DNA of 64,000 nt, taken from the NCBI GenBank assembly GCA_021783515.1, contig JAJXTV010000004.1, positions 1 to 64,000 on the forward strand, in the 5' to 3' direction. This document shows, piece by piece, positions 7,992 through 15,263 of this stretch (position 1 is its first letter; each line of letters begins with the position of its first letter). The notes under the pieces were generated by a model that did no database searches, had not been told where the DNA came from, and worked only from the letters and a program-made list of their open reading frames with translations. This stretch comes from Nitrospirota bacterium. Its GTDB lineage: Bacteria; Nitrospirota; Thermodesulfovibrionia; Thermodesulfovibrionales; UBA6898. Position numbers and translations under genes: made by a program.

Positions 7992-8023
7992 GGATATCGC
8001 TATGCCTGTTCATAGTGATATCC
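7992..8023. repeat. Strong inverted repeat downstream of the HD-GYP gene
   Basis: GGATATCGCTATG (7992-8004) and CATAGTGATATCC (8011-8023) form a 13-bp stem with one G-T pair and a 6-base loop. There is no T-tract, so it is either an atypical transcript end for the HEAT/HD-GYP operon or a protein-binding palindrome. Confidence 0.6.
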
Positions 8024-8218
8024 GGTCGAGACCGTAAAGGACATCACGCACCGCTTCGCGGAGGCTTTTCCCGGGGGCATTAATTTCCTCCCTTGCGGCG
8101 GCGCGCACGCAACATATTATTAATAAAAGCATCTTTGACGAAAATCGCCGGCCCCGGGACGACCAGTCAGGTCCGGATAAGCCGCCTGACGGAGAGAAAG
8201 GCTTCCTCCCTTTTACAC

Positions 8219-8321
8219 TCACATTTTTGTAGATGCTACAAAAATGTAGTTAACTGGATATCCCCCTGTTTATAAAGGTAAAACAGGGAAAGGGTCCCTG
8301 CGCGATCATACATTTTTGTAG
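8219..8321. promoter_or_regulatory. Three CTACA-N4-TGTAG palindromic sites
   Basis: A perfect 14-bp palindrome with arms CTACA/TGTAG and an A4 centre lies at 8236-8249. Close copies (ACATTTTTGTAG core) are at 8219-8232 and 8308-8321. The first two are 17 bp apart centre to centre and the third is 72 bp further on. All lie 55-155 bp upstream of the sigma-54 promoter at 8375, the usual range for enhancer-binding activators. They do not resemble the NtrC consensus TGCACC-N5-GGTGCA. Confidence 0.6.
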
Positions 8322-8374
8322 CTTACTATCTTCTCCGGCCGCTCATATTCTTCCTAAAACAAAGGGTTCCCGGC

Positions 8375-8390
8375 TGGCACGCCTTTGGCT
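8375..8390 (+). promoter_or_regulatory. Sigma-54 (RpoN) promoter of amtB
   Basis: TGGCACG, four bases, TGGCT: the -24 element is a perfect match and the -12 element differs from TTGCW by one base, with the GG/GC dinucleotides at correct spacing. It lies about 60 bp before the amtB start, fitting nitrogen control. Confidence 0.75.
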
Positions 8391-8447
8391 ATGTTCTTCC
8401 GGCAACCCATGCATACTAACTCAAGATCGACATACAAGGAGCATTCG

Positions 8448-9761
8448 ATGAAAAAAAGGTCTCTTTCCCTCGCCGTGCTGTTGACCCTCGCTATGGTTCT
8501 CCTCATGCCACATGGCGCATTTGCCCAGACCGATGCGAAAGTAGACACCGGCGACACCGCTTTCGTTCTGTTATCGGCGGCGCTCGTCCTGCTCATGACG
8601 CCGGGACTGGCGATGTTCTACGGCGGAATGGTAAGACGGAAAAACGTGCTCGGCACGCTCATGCACAGTTTCATCGCCATCTCCGTGGTGAGCGTCCAGT
8701 GGATACTGATAGGATACAGTCTTTCCTTCGGTCCGGACATCAAGGGGATCATCGGCGGACTCGACTGGATGGGCCTGCAGGGCGTCGGGCTGGCGCCAAA
8801 CCCCGACTACGCCCCCACGATACCCCATATGGCGTTCATGATCTATCAGGCGATGTTCGCTGTAATCACCCCGGCACTGATCAGCGGCGCGATCGCCGAA
8901 AGGATGAAATTTTCGGCCTATCTCCTATTCATCCTGCTCTGGACCACGCTGGTATACGATCCCGTCGCCCATTGGGTATGGGGGGCGGGCGGATGGATGA
9001 AAGGCCTCGGCGTCCTGGATTTCGCGGGCGGCATCGTCGTCCATCTCACCTCCGGCATCTCCGCCCTGGCAGCCGCCCTGTTCATCGGCAAACGCAAAAA
9101 TTATCTTCACGAGCCGATGCCTCCCCACAACCTTCCGATGACCGTGCTGGGCGCCGGGCTCCTCTGGTTCGGGTGGTTCGGGTTCAACGCAGGCAGCGCG
9201 CTTTCCTCGGGAGGGCTGAGCACGATCGCGTTTGTCACCACCCACACGGCTGCGGTAACGGCCACGCTCACCTGGGTGATCATCGAATGGCTCCACCGCG
9301 GCAAACCGACGATGTTCGGAGCGGCGACAGGCGCCATCGCCGGGCTCGCTACCATCACTCCCGCCGCGGGCTTCGTCGGACCGATGCCGGCCTTTCTGAT
9401 CGGGATGTGCGCCGGCGCAGTCTGCTATACCTCTCTCAATCTCAAAGGCAAACTCGGCTATGACGACTCACTCGATGCCTTCGGCGTCCATGGAGTGGGG
9501 GGGATTCTGGGGACCCTGGGCGCCGGCTTCTTTGCGTCGAAGCTGATCAACGCGGCCGGCTCCGACGGCCTCTTTTTCGGCAACGCCCACCAACTCCTCG
9601 TGCAGTGCCTCTCCCTTCTTGCGGCCGCCGTATATGCCTTTGGGGTCACCATGGTACTGCTCGTCCTCATCAACAAGGCGATCGGGCTGCGCCTTTCGGA
9701 GGAAGAAGAAATCGTCGGCCTTGACCTGACCCAGCACGAGGAGAGCGGATATACGCTTTAG
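8448..9761 (+). CDS. amtB: Ammonium transporter
   Basis: A 437-residue Amt/Mep-family inner-membrane channel that takes up ammonium/ammonia. The start at 8448 follows AAGGAG and gives a signal peptide ending in HGAFAQ, as in proteobacterial AmtB. Family hallmarks are visible: DTAFVLLSAALVLLMTPGLAMFYGGMVRRKNVL, the VHLTSGISALAAAL pore region and DAFGVHGVGGILGTLGAGFFA. About eleven transmembrane helices are expected. No glnK/glnB gene for the PII partner lies next to it; the next gene is convergent and unrelated. A sigma-54 promoter and palindromic upstream sites suggest activation under nitrogen limitation. Confidence 0.96.
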   Translation: MKKRSLSLAVLLTLAMVLLMPHGAFAQTDAKVDTGDTAFVLLSAALVLLMTPGLAMFYGGMVRRKNVLGTLMHSFIAISVVSVQWILIGYSLSFGPDIKGIIGGLDWMGLQGVGLAPNPDYAPTIPHMAFMIYQAMFAVITPALISGAIAERMKFSAYLLFILLWTTLVYDPVAHWVWGAGGWMKGLGVLDFAGGIVVHLTSGISALAAALFIGKRKNYLHEPMPPHNLPMTVLGAGLLWFGWFGFNAGSALSSGGLSTIAFVTTHTAAVTATLTWVIIEWLHRGKPTMFGAATGAIAGLATITPAAGFVGPMPAFLIGMCAGAVCYTSLNLKGKLGYDDSLDAFGVHGVGGILGTLGAGFFASKLINAAGSDGLFFGNAHQLLVQCLSLLAAAVYAFGVTMVLLVLINKAIGLRLSEEEEIVGLDLTQHEESGYTL

Positions 9762-9768
9762 GCGGAGC

Positions 9769-11361
9769 TCAGATGAGAATATCCCAATCGGTGTTCTTGA
9801 GAATATTCTTCCTCACCGTTTCCTTCAGCCGAAGATCATACACGTCGACGGGGTTGAAGTCGTCTGACAGGACCATTGCGGGCGTGCCCTCTGGGAAAGA
9901 ATACTCCTTTCCCAGGTAGCGCAGCACGCCGGCCTCGGCGAGCGGATGGATCGGAAACTTCCTCACCCGGGCCGGATCGAACGACAGGGACGGAGCGTCG
10001 TACGCGACGACGGCGATATTGCCGCACCCTCCCCCTTCTGCGGGGTTAAACTCGGGGTATATCTTCACGCTGCGAAAGACCTGCTTCAGGGTCCGCACCA
10101 CAGAGGCCATCACAAAGGGCTGCCTGAGGCTGCCGATAAGATTGAACGCGACAACGCCGCGATCGGTCAGCCGCTGACGGAGAAGCCGAAACGCCTCCAG
10201 ACTGAGGAGATGACCCGGGGTCGTGTCGCCGTTGAAGACGTCCACCACGATATAATCGTACTTCTTCGCAGCGGTCGCCAGAAAATACCTGGCGTCGGAA
10301 ATCACGACACCGCCGGCGTTGCGGAACCCGAAATATCTCCCCGCCACGTCCGCCACCTTCGGATCGATATCCACCACGTCCGTCGCAATTCCGTGCTCCT
10401 CGAACCACCTCGGAATGAGCCCCGCCCCTAACCCGATTACCAGGCTGTTCCTTCCGTCCGGATTCATCCCGTAAGGCAGGAAATTCATGAAGTATGCGTA
10501 CTCGTAAACGGACTGGCCGTTCCGCATATCTACGCCGCTCTGCACAAGGCCGTCGATGATCATCTCCCTCGTGTGGGTCGGGCCGTAGGAGTAGTCCACC
10601 ACTTTCAGATTCCCGTAGAAACTGTCTTCCGAAAAAACCCGGGTGACCGTAGTACCGTCGGCCATCGTCTTCTGGACGCGGCCGCCTCCGATAGGCAGCA
10701 GGAGCGGAAGAAGAAGCACCGGCAGAACATACCACTTCCTTCTGAAGAAAACAAAATAAAGGGCTGAGAGGAGCAGAAGAGTAAAGCCGATGAATTCGAA
10801 TATCATGCCGACCCTGAAGTAGGCTATCAGGACGAAGCCCGTCAGCACCGTTCCGATGAAGCTTCCCGCCGTCGAAAGGGCGTAAAATATGCCGACCGTT
10901 CTCCCGATATTCTTCATCTCCCTGGCCGCGATCTTGATCACATACGGCGAGACGCATCCAAGAAGGAAGAGGGCCGGCCCGAACAGCAACGCAGAGCTGG
11001 CGAGTGCGCCGGAGCGGAGTCCAAGGGACATGCAGGACTTCAGGACGTAGTGCTTCGCTTGGGGGACCAGAAGCGTCAGCAGTCCGGCGGCAAAGATGAT
11101 GCCGTAAAGATAATCAGGGCTGCTCCGCCTGTCGGAAAGAACACCGCCGGCGGCGTATCCGGTCGCCAGCGAGACGAGGGTGACCGTGATCAGGGACGTC
11201 CAGACGAAGAGACTCACCCCGAAAAAGGGGCCGATGACCCTCGATCCGAGCACCTCTATCACCATCACGAGTCCGCCGCAGAGCACCGCGGTCACGATAA
11301 GATAGGCCGCAAACGAAGCCGGGTGCGTATCCCCTTTTCTTACCGCGTCCGCCACCCGCAT
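9769..11361 (-). CDS. Membrane-fused spermidine synthase-like protein
   Basis: A 530-residue fusion. The first ~230 residues are hydrophobic with about eight transmembrane segments, ending FRRKWYVLPVLLLPLLLP. The rest is a Rossmann-fold aminopropyltransferase/methyltransferase-like domain with the nucleotide-binding motif LVIGLGAGLIPRWFEEHG and VVDIDPKV, then VVDVFNGDTTPGHLLSLEAF. In true spermidine synthase the corresponding acidic loop holds catalytic Asp; DVFNGDTTP retains Asp residues, so some group transfer on an amine is plausible, but many such fusions have no known substrate. Convergent with amtB (7-bp gap). A TATAAT lies on the minus strand at 11414-11419. Confidence 0.85.
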   Translation of the reverse strand: MRVADAVRKGDTHPASFAAYLIVTAVLCGGLVMVIEVLGSRVIGPFFGVSLFVWTSLITVTLVSLATGYAAGGVLSDRRSSPDYLYGIIFAAGLLTLLVPQAKHYVLKSCMSLGLRSGALASSALLFGPALFLLGCVSPYVIKIAAREMKNIGRTVGIFYALSTAGSFIGTVLTGFVLIAYFRVGMIFEFIGFTLLLLSALYFVFFRRKWYVLPVLLLPLLLPIGGGRVQKTMADGTTVTRVFSEDSFYGNLKVVDYSYGPTHTREMIIDGLVQSGVDMRNGQSVYEYAYFMNFLPYGMNPDGRNSLVIGLGAGLIPRWFEEHGIATDVVDIDPKVADVAGRYFGFRNAGGVVISDARYFLATAAKKYDYIVVDVFNGDTTPGHLLSLEAFRLLRQRLTDRGVVAFNLIGSLRQPFVMASVVRTLKQVFRSVKIYPEFNPAEGGGCGNIAVVAYDAPSLSFDPARVRKFPIHPLAEAGVLRYLGKEYSFPEGTPAMVLSDDFNPVDVYDLRLKETVRKNILKNTDWDILI

Positions 11362-11545
11362 CTCCAGTCCGGCAAGAAGGCTATGCCTGTCTTCATGAGT
11401 TCATCCGACACGTATTATACCGCAATCCCGCTGCCCAATTCCTCTTCGGCAAGACGCGCGGCCCCGTCCGACCCGGCATACCAGTGGACTGCGACGGCGA
11501 GTATCGGTACACTATCAGGAAGTCCAGTTACAAACGGGAGCGCAC

Positions 11546-12289
11546 ATGAAAAGATTCAGGTGGCACATATATATGTCTCTTCTGCTCGTCGCCTTTTCGA
11601 TAGCCGCCTATTTCGTCCAGATAGAAGTATTCCATCGCACCGAGGACACCATCTTCTATATGATGCAGGACGTGGCCTTCGTCCCGATCCAGGTCCTGCT
11701 GGTTACCCTGATCCTGAACCAGCTCCTGATTTCGCGCGAGAAGCAGATCCTGCTAAAGAAGCTGAACATGCTGATAGGCACTTTTCACATTGAGCTCGGG
11801 TCCCGCCTCATCGAGCTCTGTACGCAGTTCAGCGCCGACAGCGAGGGGGTAAGGTCCCGTCTCATGGTCGGCCCAAAATGGTCCGCCAAGGACTTCCGAG
11901 ACGCGGCGGCCTTCGCCAGTACGGCCGACCCGGGAATAGACAGCAGACGGTCGGACCTGAACGCCCTCAAGGTCTTTCTGGAATCGAAGCGGGCCTTTCT
12001 GCTGAGCCTGCTGGCAAACCCGAACCTTCTCGAACATGAGGCCTTCACCGACCTGCTCTGGGCGGTCTTCCATCTTGCGGAAGAGCTCTCCGCACGGAAG
12101 GGGTTTGAGGGGCTGCCCCGGGTGGATTACGACCATCTTTCGGGCGATATCAAGCGGGCGTATATCCAGTTGCTGGTGCAGTGGCTGTTCTATATGCAGC
12201 ACCTGAAGGGAGACTACCCCTATCTCTTCTCCCTCGCGGTCCGGATGAACCCGCTCGATCCGGATGCCGACGCGGTTGTGAAGGAATAG
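11546..12289 (+). CDS. Two-helix membrane protein, unknown function
   Basis: A 247-residue protein preceded by GGGAG. Two transmembrane segments lie near the N-terminus (about 9-27 and 43-62), then a charged cytosolic helical region of ~180 residues without recognisable catalytic motifs (REKQILLKKLNMLIGTFHIELGSRLIELC...). The C-terminal half is rich in Leu and helical (LLWAVFHLAEELSARKG, YIQLLVQWLFYMQHLKGDYPYLFSLAVRMNP). I do not recognise a named family. It stands alone, divergent from the spermidine synthase-like gene and convergent with a small secreted peptide gene. Confidence 0.75.
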   Translation: MKRFRWHIYMSLLLVAFSIAAYFVQIEVFHRTEDTIFYMMQDVAFVPIQVLLVTLILNQLLISREKQILLKKLNMLIGTFHIELGSRLIELCTQFSADSEGVRSRLMVGPKWSAKDFRDAAAFASTADPGIDSRRSDLNALKVFLESKRAFLLSLLANPNLLEHEAFTDLLWAVFHLAEELSARKGFEGLPRVDYDHLSGDIKRAYIQLLVQWLFYMQHLKGDYPYLFSLAVRMNPLDPDADAVVKE

Positions 12290-12339
12290 GCCCTCCGTTG
12301 AGCTTCGTTTCCTGGTTTCCCCGGTCTTTTTGAGGGGGA

Positions 12340-12468
12340 CTATCTGCTGAAAGATGGAACCCTTGAGCTGTCCGGGAGAGTAGTGGAATGCCTTGCAGGT
12401 TTATCGGCTGCTTGCGCAACTGCGATTAACGCAAAGACAACGACTGCTATAACTGACGTCTTCTTCAT
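12340..12468 (-). CDS. 42-residue secreted peptide, unknown
   Basis: A short minus-strand frame starting ATG at 12468 with AAGGGGGGGG ribosome-binding site 8 bases upstream. It encodes MKKTSVIAVVVFALIAVAQA followed by ADKPARHSTTLPDSSRVPSFSR. The first 20 residues are a textbook Sec signal peptide with an AQA/A cleavage site, leaving a 22-residue basic, Ser/Pro-rich mature peptide. It lies between two convergent-side genes, 77 bp downstream of phosphohexomutase on the same strand. It may be a small exported protein or a degraded remnant of a longer one. Confidence 0.55.
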   Translation of the reverse strand: MKKTSVIAVVVFALIAVAQAADKPARHSTTLPDSSRVPSFSR

Positions 12469-12544
12469 GATAAAGCCCCCCCTTGATAGTCTTGCGGGAT
12501 AAGATCTCCGGCAGCAATGGACGCCGGCGGGGGAATGCTCCCCC

Positions 12545-14173
12545 CTACATCCCCAGCGCCTCTTTCGTCATCCGCTCCGCCGTCTCGAAGACCGCCTTCT
12601 TCCCCTCCTCGGTCCTCGCCTCGATATAGAACCTGACCTTCGGCTCGGTGCCGGAAGGCCGTATCATCAGCCATGACCCGTCGTCGAAGACGAGCTTTGT
12701 CCCGTCCACCGGGATCACGTGCCTGACGGTCCTGCTGCCGCCTCCGATCTCGATCGTCGTCCCCTCGCGGTAACGGTCCTTCAGGACCGAAAGCTTTGCG
12801 AGAAGAGGTGCGCCGACGAGAGACTTGTCGACCGATATCCCGGACCGGTCGGGATAGAAATGGCCGAATTCGTCCATGATCTCTCCGAGATATTCTCCGA
12901 GGTTCTTGCCGGTGACAGCCGTCATCTCGATGGCCAGGAGGAGGCCGAAGATCGCGTCCTTCTCGAGGGTATGGTTGTATCCCGAGATACCGTCCGACTC
13001 CTCGAAGGCGACGATCGCCCTTTCCGGGGCATTCCTGAGCAGATACGGTCTGAAGTTCTTGAAGCCGACCTTCGTTTCACGCACCGGCACGCCGAGCTTT
13101 TCAGCGACCGCGTTGACCAGGTTGCTCGTGCCGACGGACTTTGCCGCGACCCCGGAGATCCCCTTGTGCACATGGAGAAAATGAAGGGCCATCGCCCCGA
13201 AATAGTTCATCGGGATCTGCATCGTGCCGTCGCTGAACCGGATGCGGTCGCCGTCGGGGTCCATGATCGCGCCGAGTCTGAACTTCGCGCTGCTCTCCCG
13301 CAGCACCTTCTCGACGCCAGCCATATTCTTTTCGGAAGGCTCCGGCGCCACTCCCCCGAAGAGATAGTCGTCGCCCGTCCTGAGGTAGACGACCTTGTCG
13401 CTTTTTCCCAGGATGCGTTCCGCCCTGCCCCTCGTCGCTCCGTGCACGTTGTCGATGCAGAGGGTGCAGTCGCTTTCCGCAAGGAAAGCGCGGATACCTG
13501 CGATGTCGAGCGTCTTCCGTTCGGTGATATACCTGAGATAGAGCGCAGGCAAGTCGATCCGTTCGACATCGGAGGCGTGGGGCGGCTGAATGAGCCGCGA
13601 TTCTCCCATCATCCTATTGGCGATCTCTTCAATCCTCCCGGTGATCTCCGATCCGGCGGGACCTCCGTCGGAAGGGTTGAACTTGAAGCCGGCATAATTC
13701 GCCGGGTTATGCGACGGCGTCAGATTGATCGAACAGGCGGCATGAGCCATCTCGATCCCGGCGGAAAACTCGGGGGTGGGGGCCTCCCCGGCATACCAAG
13801 CCCTGATGCCCTCTCCCCGGAGGAGCCCGATCACCTCCATCGAGAACTGCTCGCCGAGGAAACGGTTGTCATGTCCGACAATCACGCCCCGTTTCCGTAT
13901 CTCGTCGAAATCAGCCGTCCCCATGGCGCTCAGCACATTTGCGTCGCCGCTCTTGAACATCTCGATGATTGCAGCCGTGACGATCCGCACATTGCTGAAG
14001 GTAAAATCAGCGCCGATCTCTCCGCGCCAGCCGGACGTCCCGAATACGATCCTCGCAGGAGCGGTATTGCCCCGCGCAAACCGTTCTATCTGGGGAAGAA
14101 GACCCCGGTTCCCGGAGGCGTCCGACAATATCGCCTTCCAGCATGAAGCAGCATCGTTAAATCCCTGAGCCAT
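12545..14173 (-). CDS. Phosphoglucomutase/phosphomannomutase family protein
   Basis: A 542-residue alpha-D-phosphohexomutase that moves phosphate between C6 and C1 of a hexose phosphate. The catalytic phosphoserine loop is LTPSHNPANYAGFKF, the metal-binding loop is DPDGDR, the sugar-binding loop is FEESDGISG and the phosphate-binding loop is RPSGTEPKVRFYIEA. The Thr-Pro-Ser-His-Asn-Pro version of the serine loop and the length fit the archaeal/bacterial type also seen with phosphoglucomutase activity. ATG 14173 follows GGGAGGG; the preceding in-frame TTG is less likely. Substrate (glucose or mannose phosphate) cannot be decided from sequence alone. Confidence 0.92.
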   Translation of the reverse strand: MAQGFNDAASCWKAILSDASGNRGLLPQIERFARGNTAPARIVFGTSGWRGEIGADFTFSNVRIVTAAIIEMFKSGDANVLSAMGTADFDEIRKRGVIVGHDNRFLGEQFSMEVIGLLRGEGIRAWYAGEAPTPEFSAGIEMAHAACSINLTPSHNPANYAGFKFNPSDGGPAGSEITGRIEEIANRMMGESRLIQPPHASDVERIDLPALYLRYITERKTLDIAGIRAFLAESDCTLCIDNVHGATRGRAERILGKSDKVVYLRTGDDYLFGGVAPEPSEKNMAGVEKVLRESSAKFRLGAIMDPDGDRIRFSDGTMQIPMNYFGAMALHFLHVHKGISGVAAKSVGTSNLVNAVAEKLGVPVRETKVGFKNFRPYLLRNAPERAIVAFEESDGISGYNHTLEKDAIFGLLLAIEMTAVTGKNLGEYLGEIMDEFGHFYPDRSGISVDKSLVGAPLLAKLSVLKDRYREGTTIEIGGGSRTVRHVIPVDGTKLVFDDGSWLMIRPSGTEPKVRFYIEARTEEGKKAVFETAERMTKEALGM

Positions 14174-14474
14174 CAAGCCCTCCCTTATGCGTAATTTGTA
14201 TGTCTATTGTAACCCAAGAAAAAAGGAGCGGCAACCGCTGCGGCATCGCCCGCCGGAATCTTTCCGACGCCGTCAAACCCGCGTATCCCTCCGCGATGCA
14301 CGTGGTGAACCGCTCGTCCCGGCACGGCCTTTCATTTCCCGTTCCGTATCGGCTATGATACTGATAAGGAGTGGTTGCTGTCGAAAGCCCTTTGTGACGC
14401 CAAGGGCGGAGACAGGCGTACCTTATGAGAAGCGTACCTTCTCATGAGAAAGGATTTCTGACATAGAAACGACC
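14174..14474. other. Divergent intergenic region with a hairpin
   Basis: 301 bp between divergent genes. A hairpin ATGAGAAG-N5-CTTCTCAT occupies 14425-14445, and GCGTACCTT occurs twice around it (14417 and 14433), making a small direct/inverted repeat just before the start of the downstream gene. A weak promoter (TTCATT 14331, TATGAT 14354) is possible. Nothing else seen. Confidence 0.5.
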
Positions 14475-15005
14475 TTGGCACAACGGACCCCCCATAATGC
14501 CATCAGGTGCCCTACTCTAGAATTCTCCGGGACCGCGATCAGTGAACTGGAGGGCGACAAGACCGTCTTCACGGTCCCGAGGGATCAGATCCGGCGCCTG
14601 ACGCTCCTGTATGAGTCTGAGGTAAAAAATCCCTTTTGCCGGTACTTCATGGGGTTCGTCCTCTTTTTTCTGGGGCTGGTCGGGCTGATCGCCGTCATGC
14701 TTGCAAGCGCCATCGGACACCCTCTCCTTCAGCCGGAGACCGGCAGCTCCGAACTCGCTCCTCTTCTTCTGCTGCTCTGGCTTCTGATCGGGGTAGGAAT
14801 CTGGCTTCTTTCGGCGATATTCAGTGCCCGGTATCGGCTGCTGATCGATGCTTCGGGCGGGCAGCATAAGGTTTCGTTTGCCAAAGCGATGACTCTGCTG
14901 GAGATCCGTCAGTTCATAAAACGGGCACAGATGTTTTTCGGGTATGAGATAGACGTCTCGGTCCTCGACAAAGCGGGGGTCTCATCGATGCTGGGGGATG
15001 ATTAA
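14475..15005 (+). CDS. Small membrane protein, unknown function
   Basis: A 176-residue protein with two adjacent transmembrane segments in the middle (about 57-80 FMGFVLFFLGLVGLIAVMLASAIG and 94-115 APLLLLLWLLIGVGIWLLSAIF). The N-terminal part (LEFSGTAISELEGDKTVFTVPRDQIRRLTLLY) and the C-terminal part after the helices look like two halves of a PH-like beta-rich domain, a layout common in uncharacterised membrane proteins. The start is a TTG without a clear Shine-Dalgarno; an internal start is possible but would remove the first strands. It is followed directly by a dispersed repeat. Confidence 0.65.
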   Translation: MAQRTPHNAIRCPTLEFSGTAISELEGDKTVFTVPRDQIRRLTLLYESEVKNPFCRYFMGFVLFFLGLVGLIAVMLASAIGHPLLQPETGSSELAPLLLLLWLLIGVGIWLLSAIFSARYRLLIDASGGQHKVSFAKAMTLLEIRQFIKRAQMFFGYEIDVSVLDKAGVSSMLGDD

Positions 15006-15013
15006 GGCTCCCG

Positions 15014-15222
15014 TTGCATAAATATCGTCACGAAGGCAGGGAGAGCGCCCGAAAAGCCTTTCGTGGCCATTCCTTCGCGCATCGGAAGCCGCGTCCAAAG
15101 ACCCTGCCCGGGACATAACCTTCCGTGAAGTCCTGTACTACCGCCGCCATGCTCTGTCAAATCCTATCGCATCGGAAAGGAAAGGATCTGAGGGCCGCTC
15201 TCCCCGCCGGTATGCACCGTTA
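15014..15222 (+). repeat. Dispersed repeat element, copy A
   Basis: About 209 bp, starting TTGCATAAATATCGTCACG and ending GCCGGTATGCACC, so the ends carry a short inverted repeat (GCATA/TATGC). It aligns over nearly its whole length with copy C (61723-61928, reverse complement) at roughly 80% by eye, and with a shortened copy B (51461-51655). Inside, the motif CGCATCGGAA occurs twice (near 15078 and 15168), each inside a hairpin. It lies in a convergent gene gap. No open reading frame is conserved among copies. Confidence 0.85.
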
Positions 15223-15263
15223 AGGCTGCTATTGCCTGCCGGGAATAAGCGCCCCGCCCGCAC

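Larger units (their letters stand above)
7958..8447. other. Long regulatory intergenic region upstream of amtB
   Basis: 490 bp without a convincing gene. It holds a 13-bp hairpin just after the HD-GYP gene, three related CTACA-N4-TGTAG sites, an 8-bp CCCTGTTT/AAACAGGG inverted repeat (8264-8271 and 8281-8288) and a sigma-54 promoter, each listed separately. No tRNA was recognised. Confidence 0.7.

Noticed and set aside
8264-8288. CCCTGTTT/AAACAGGG as terminator of an upstream transcript
   Set aside because: No T-tract and the nearest gene ends 300 bp before; more likely a regulatory palindrome or chance.
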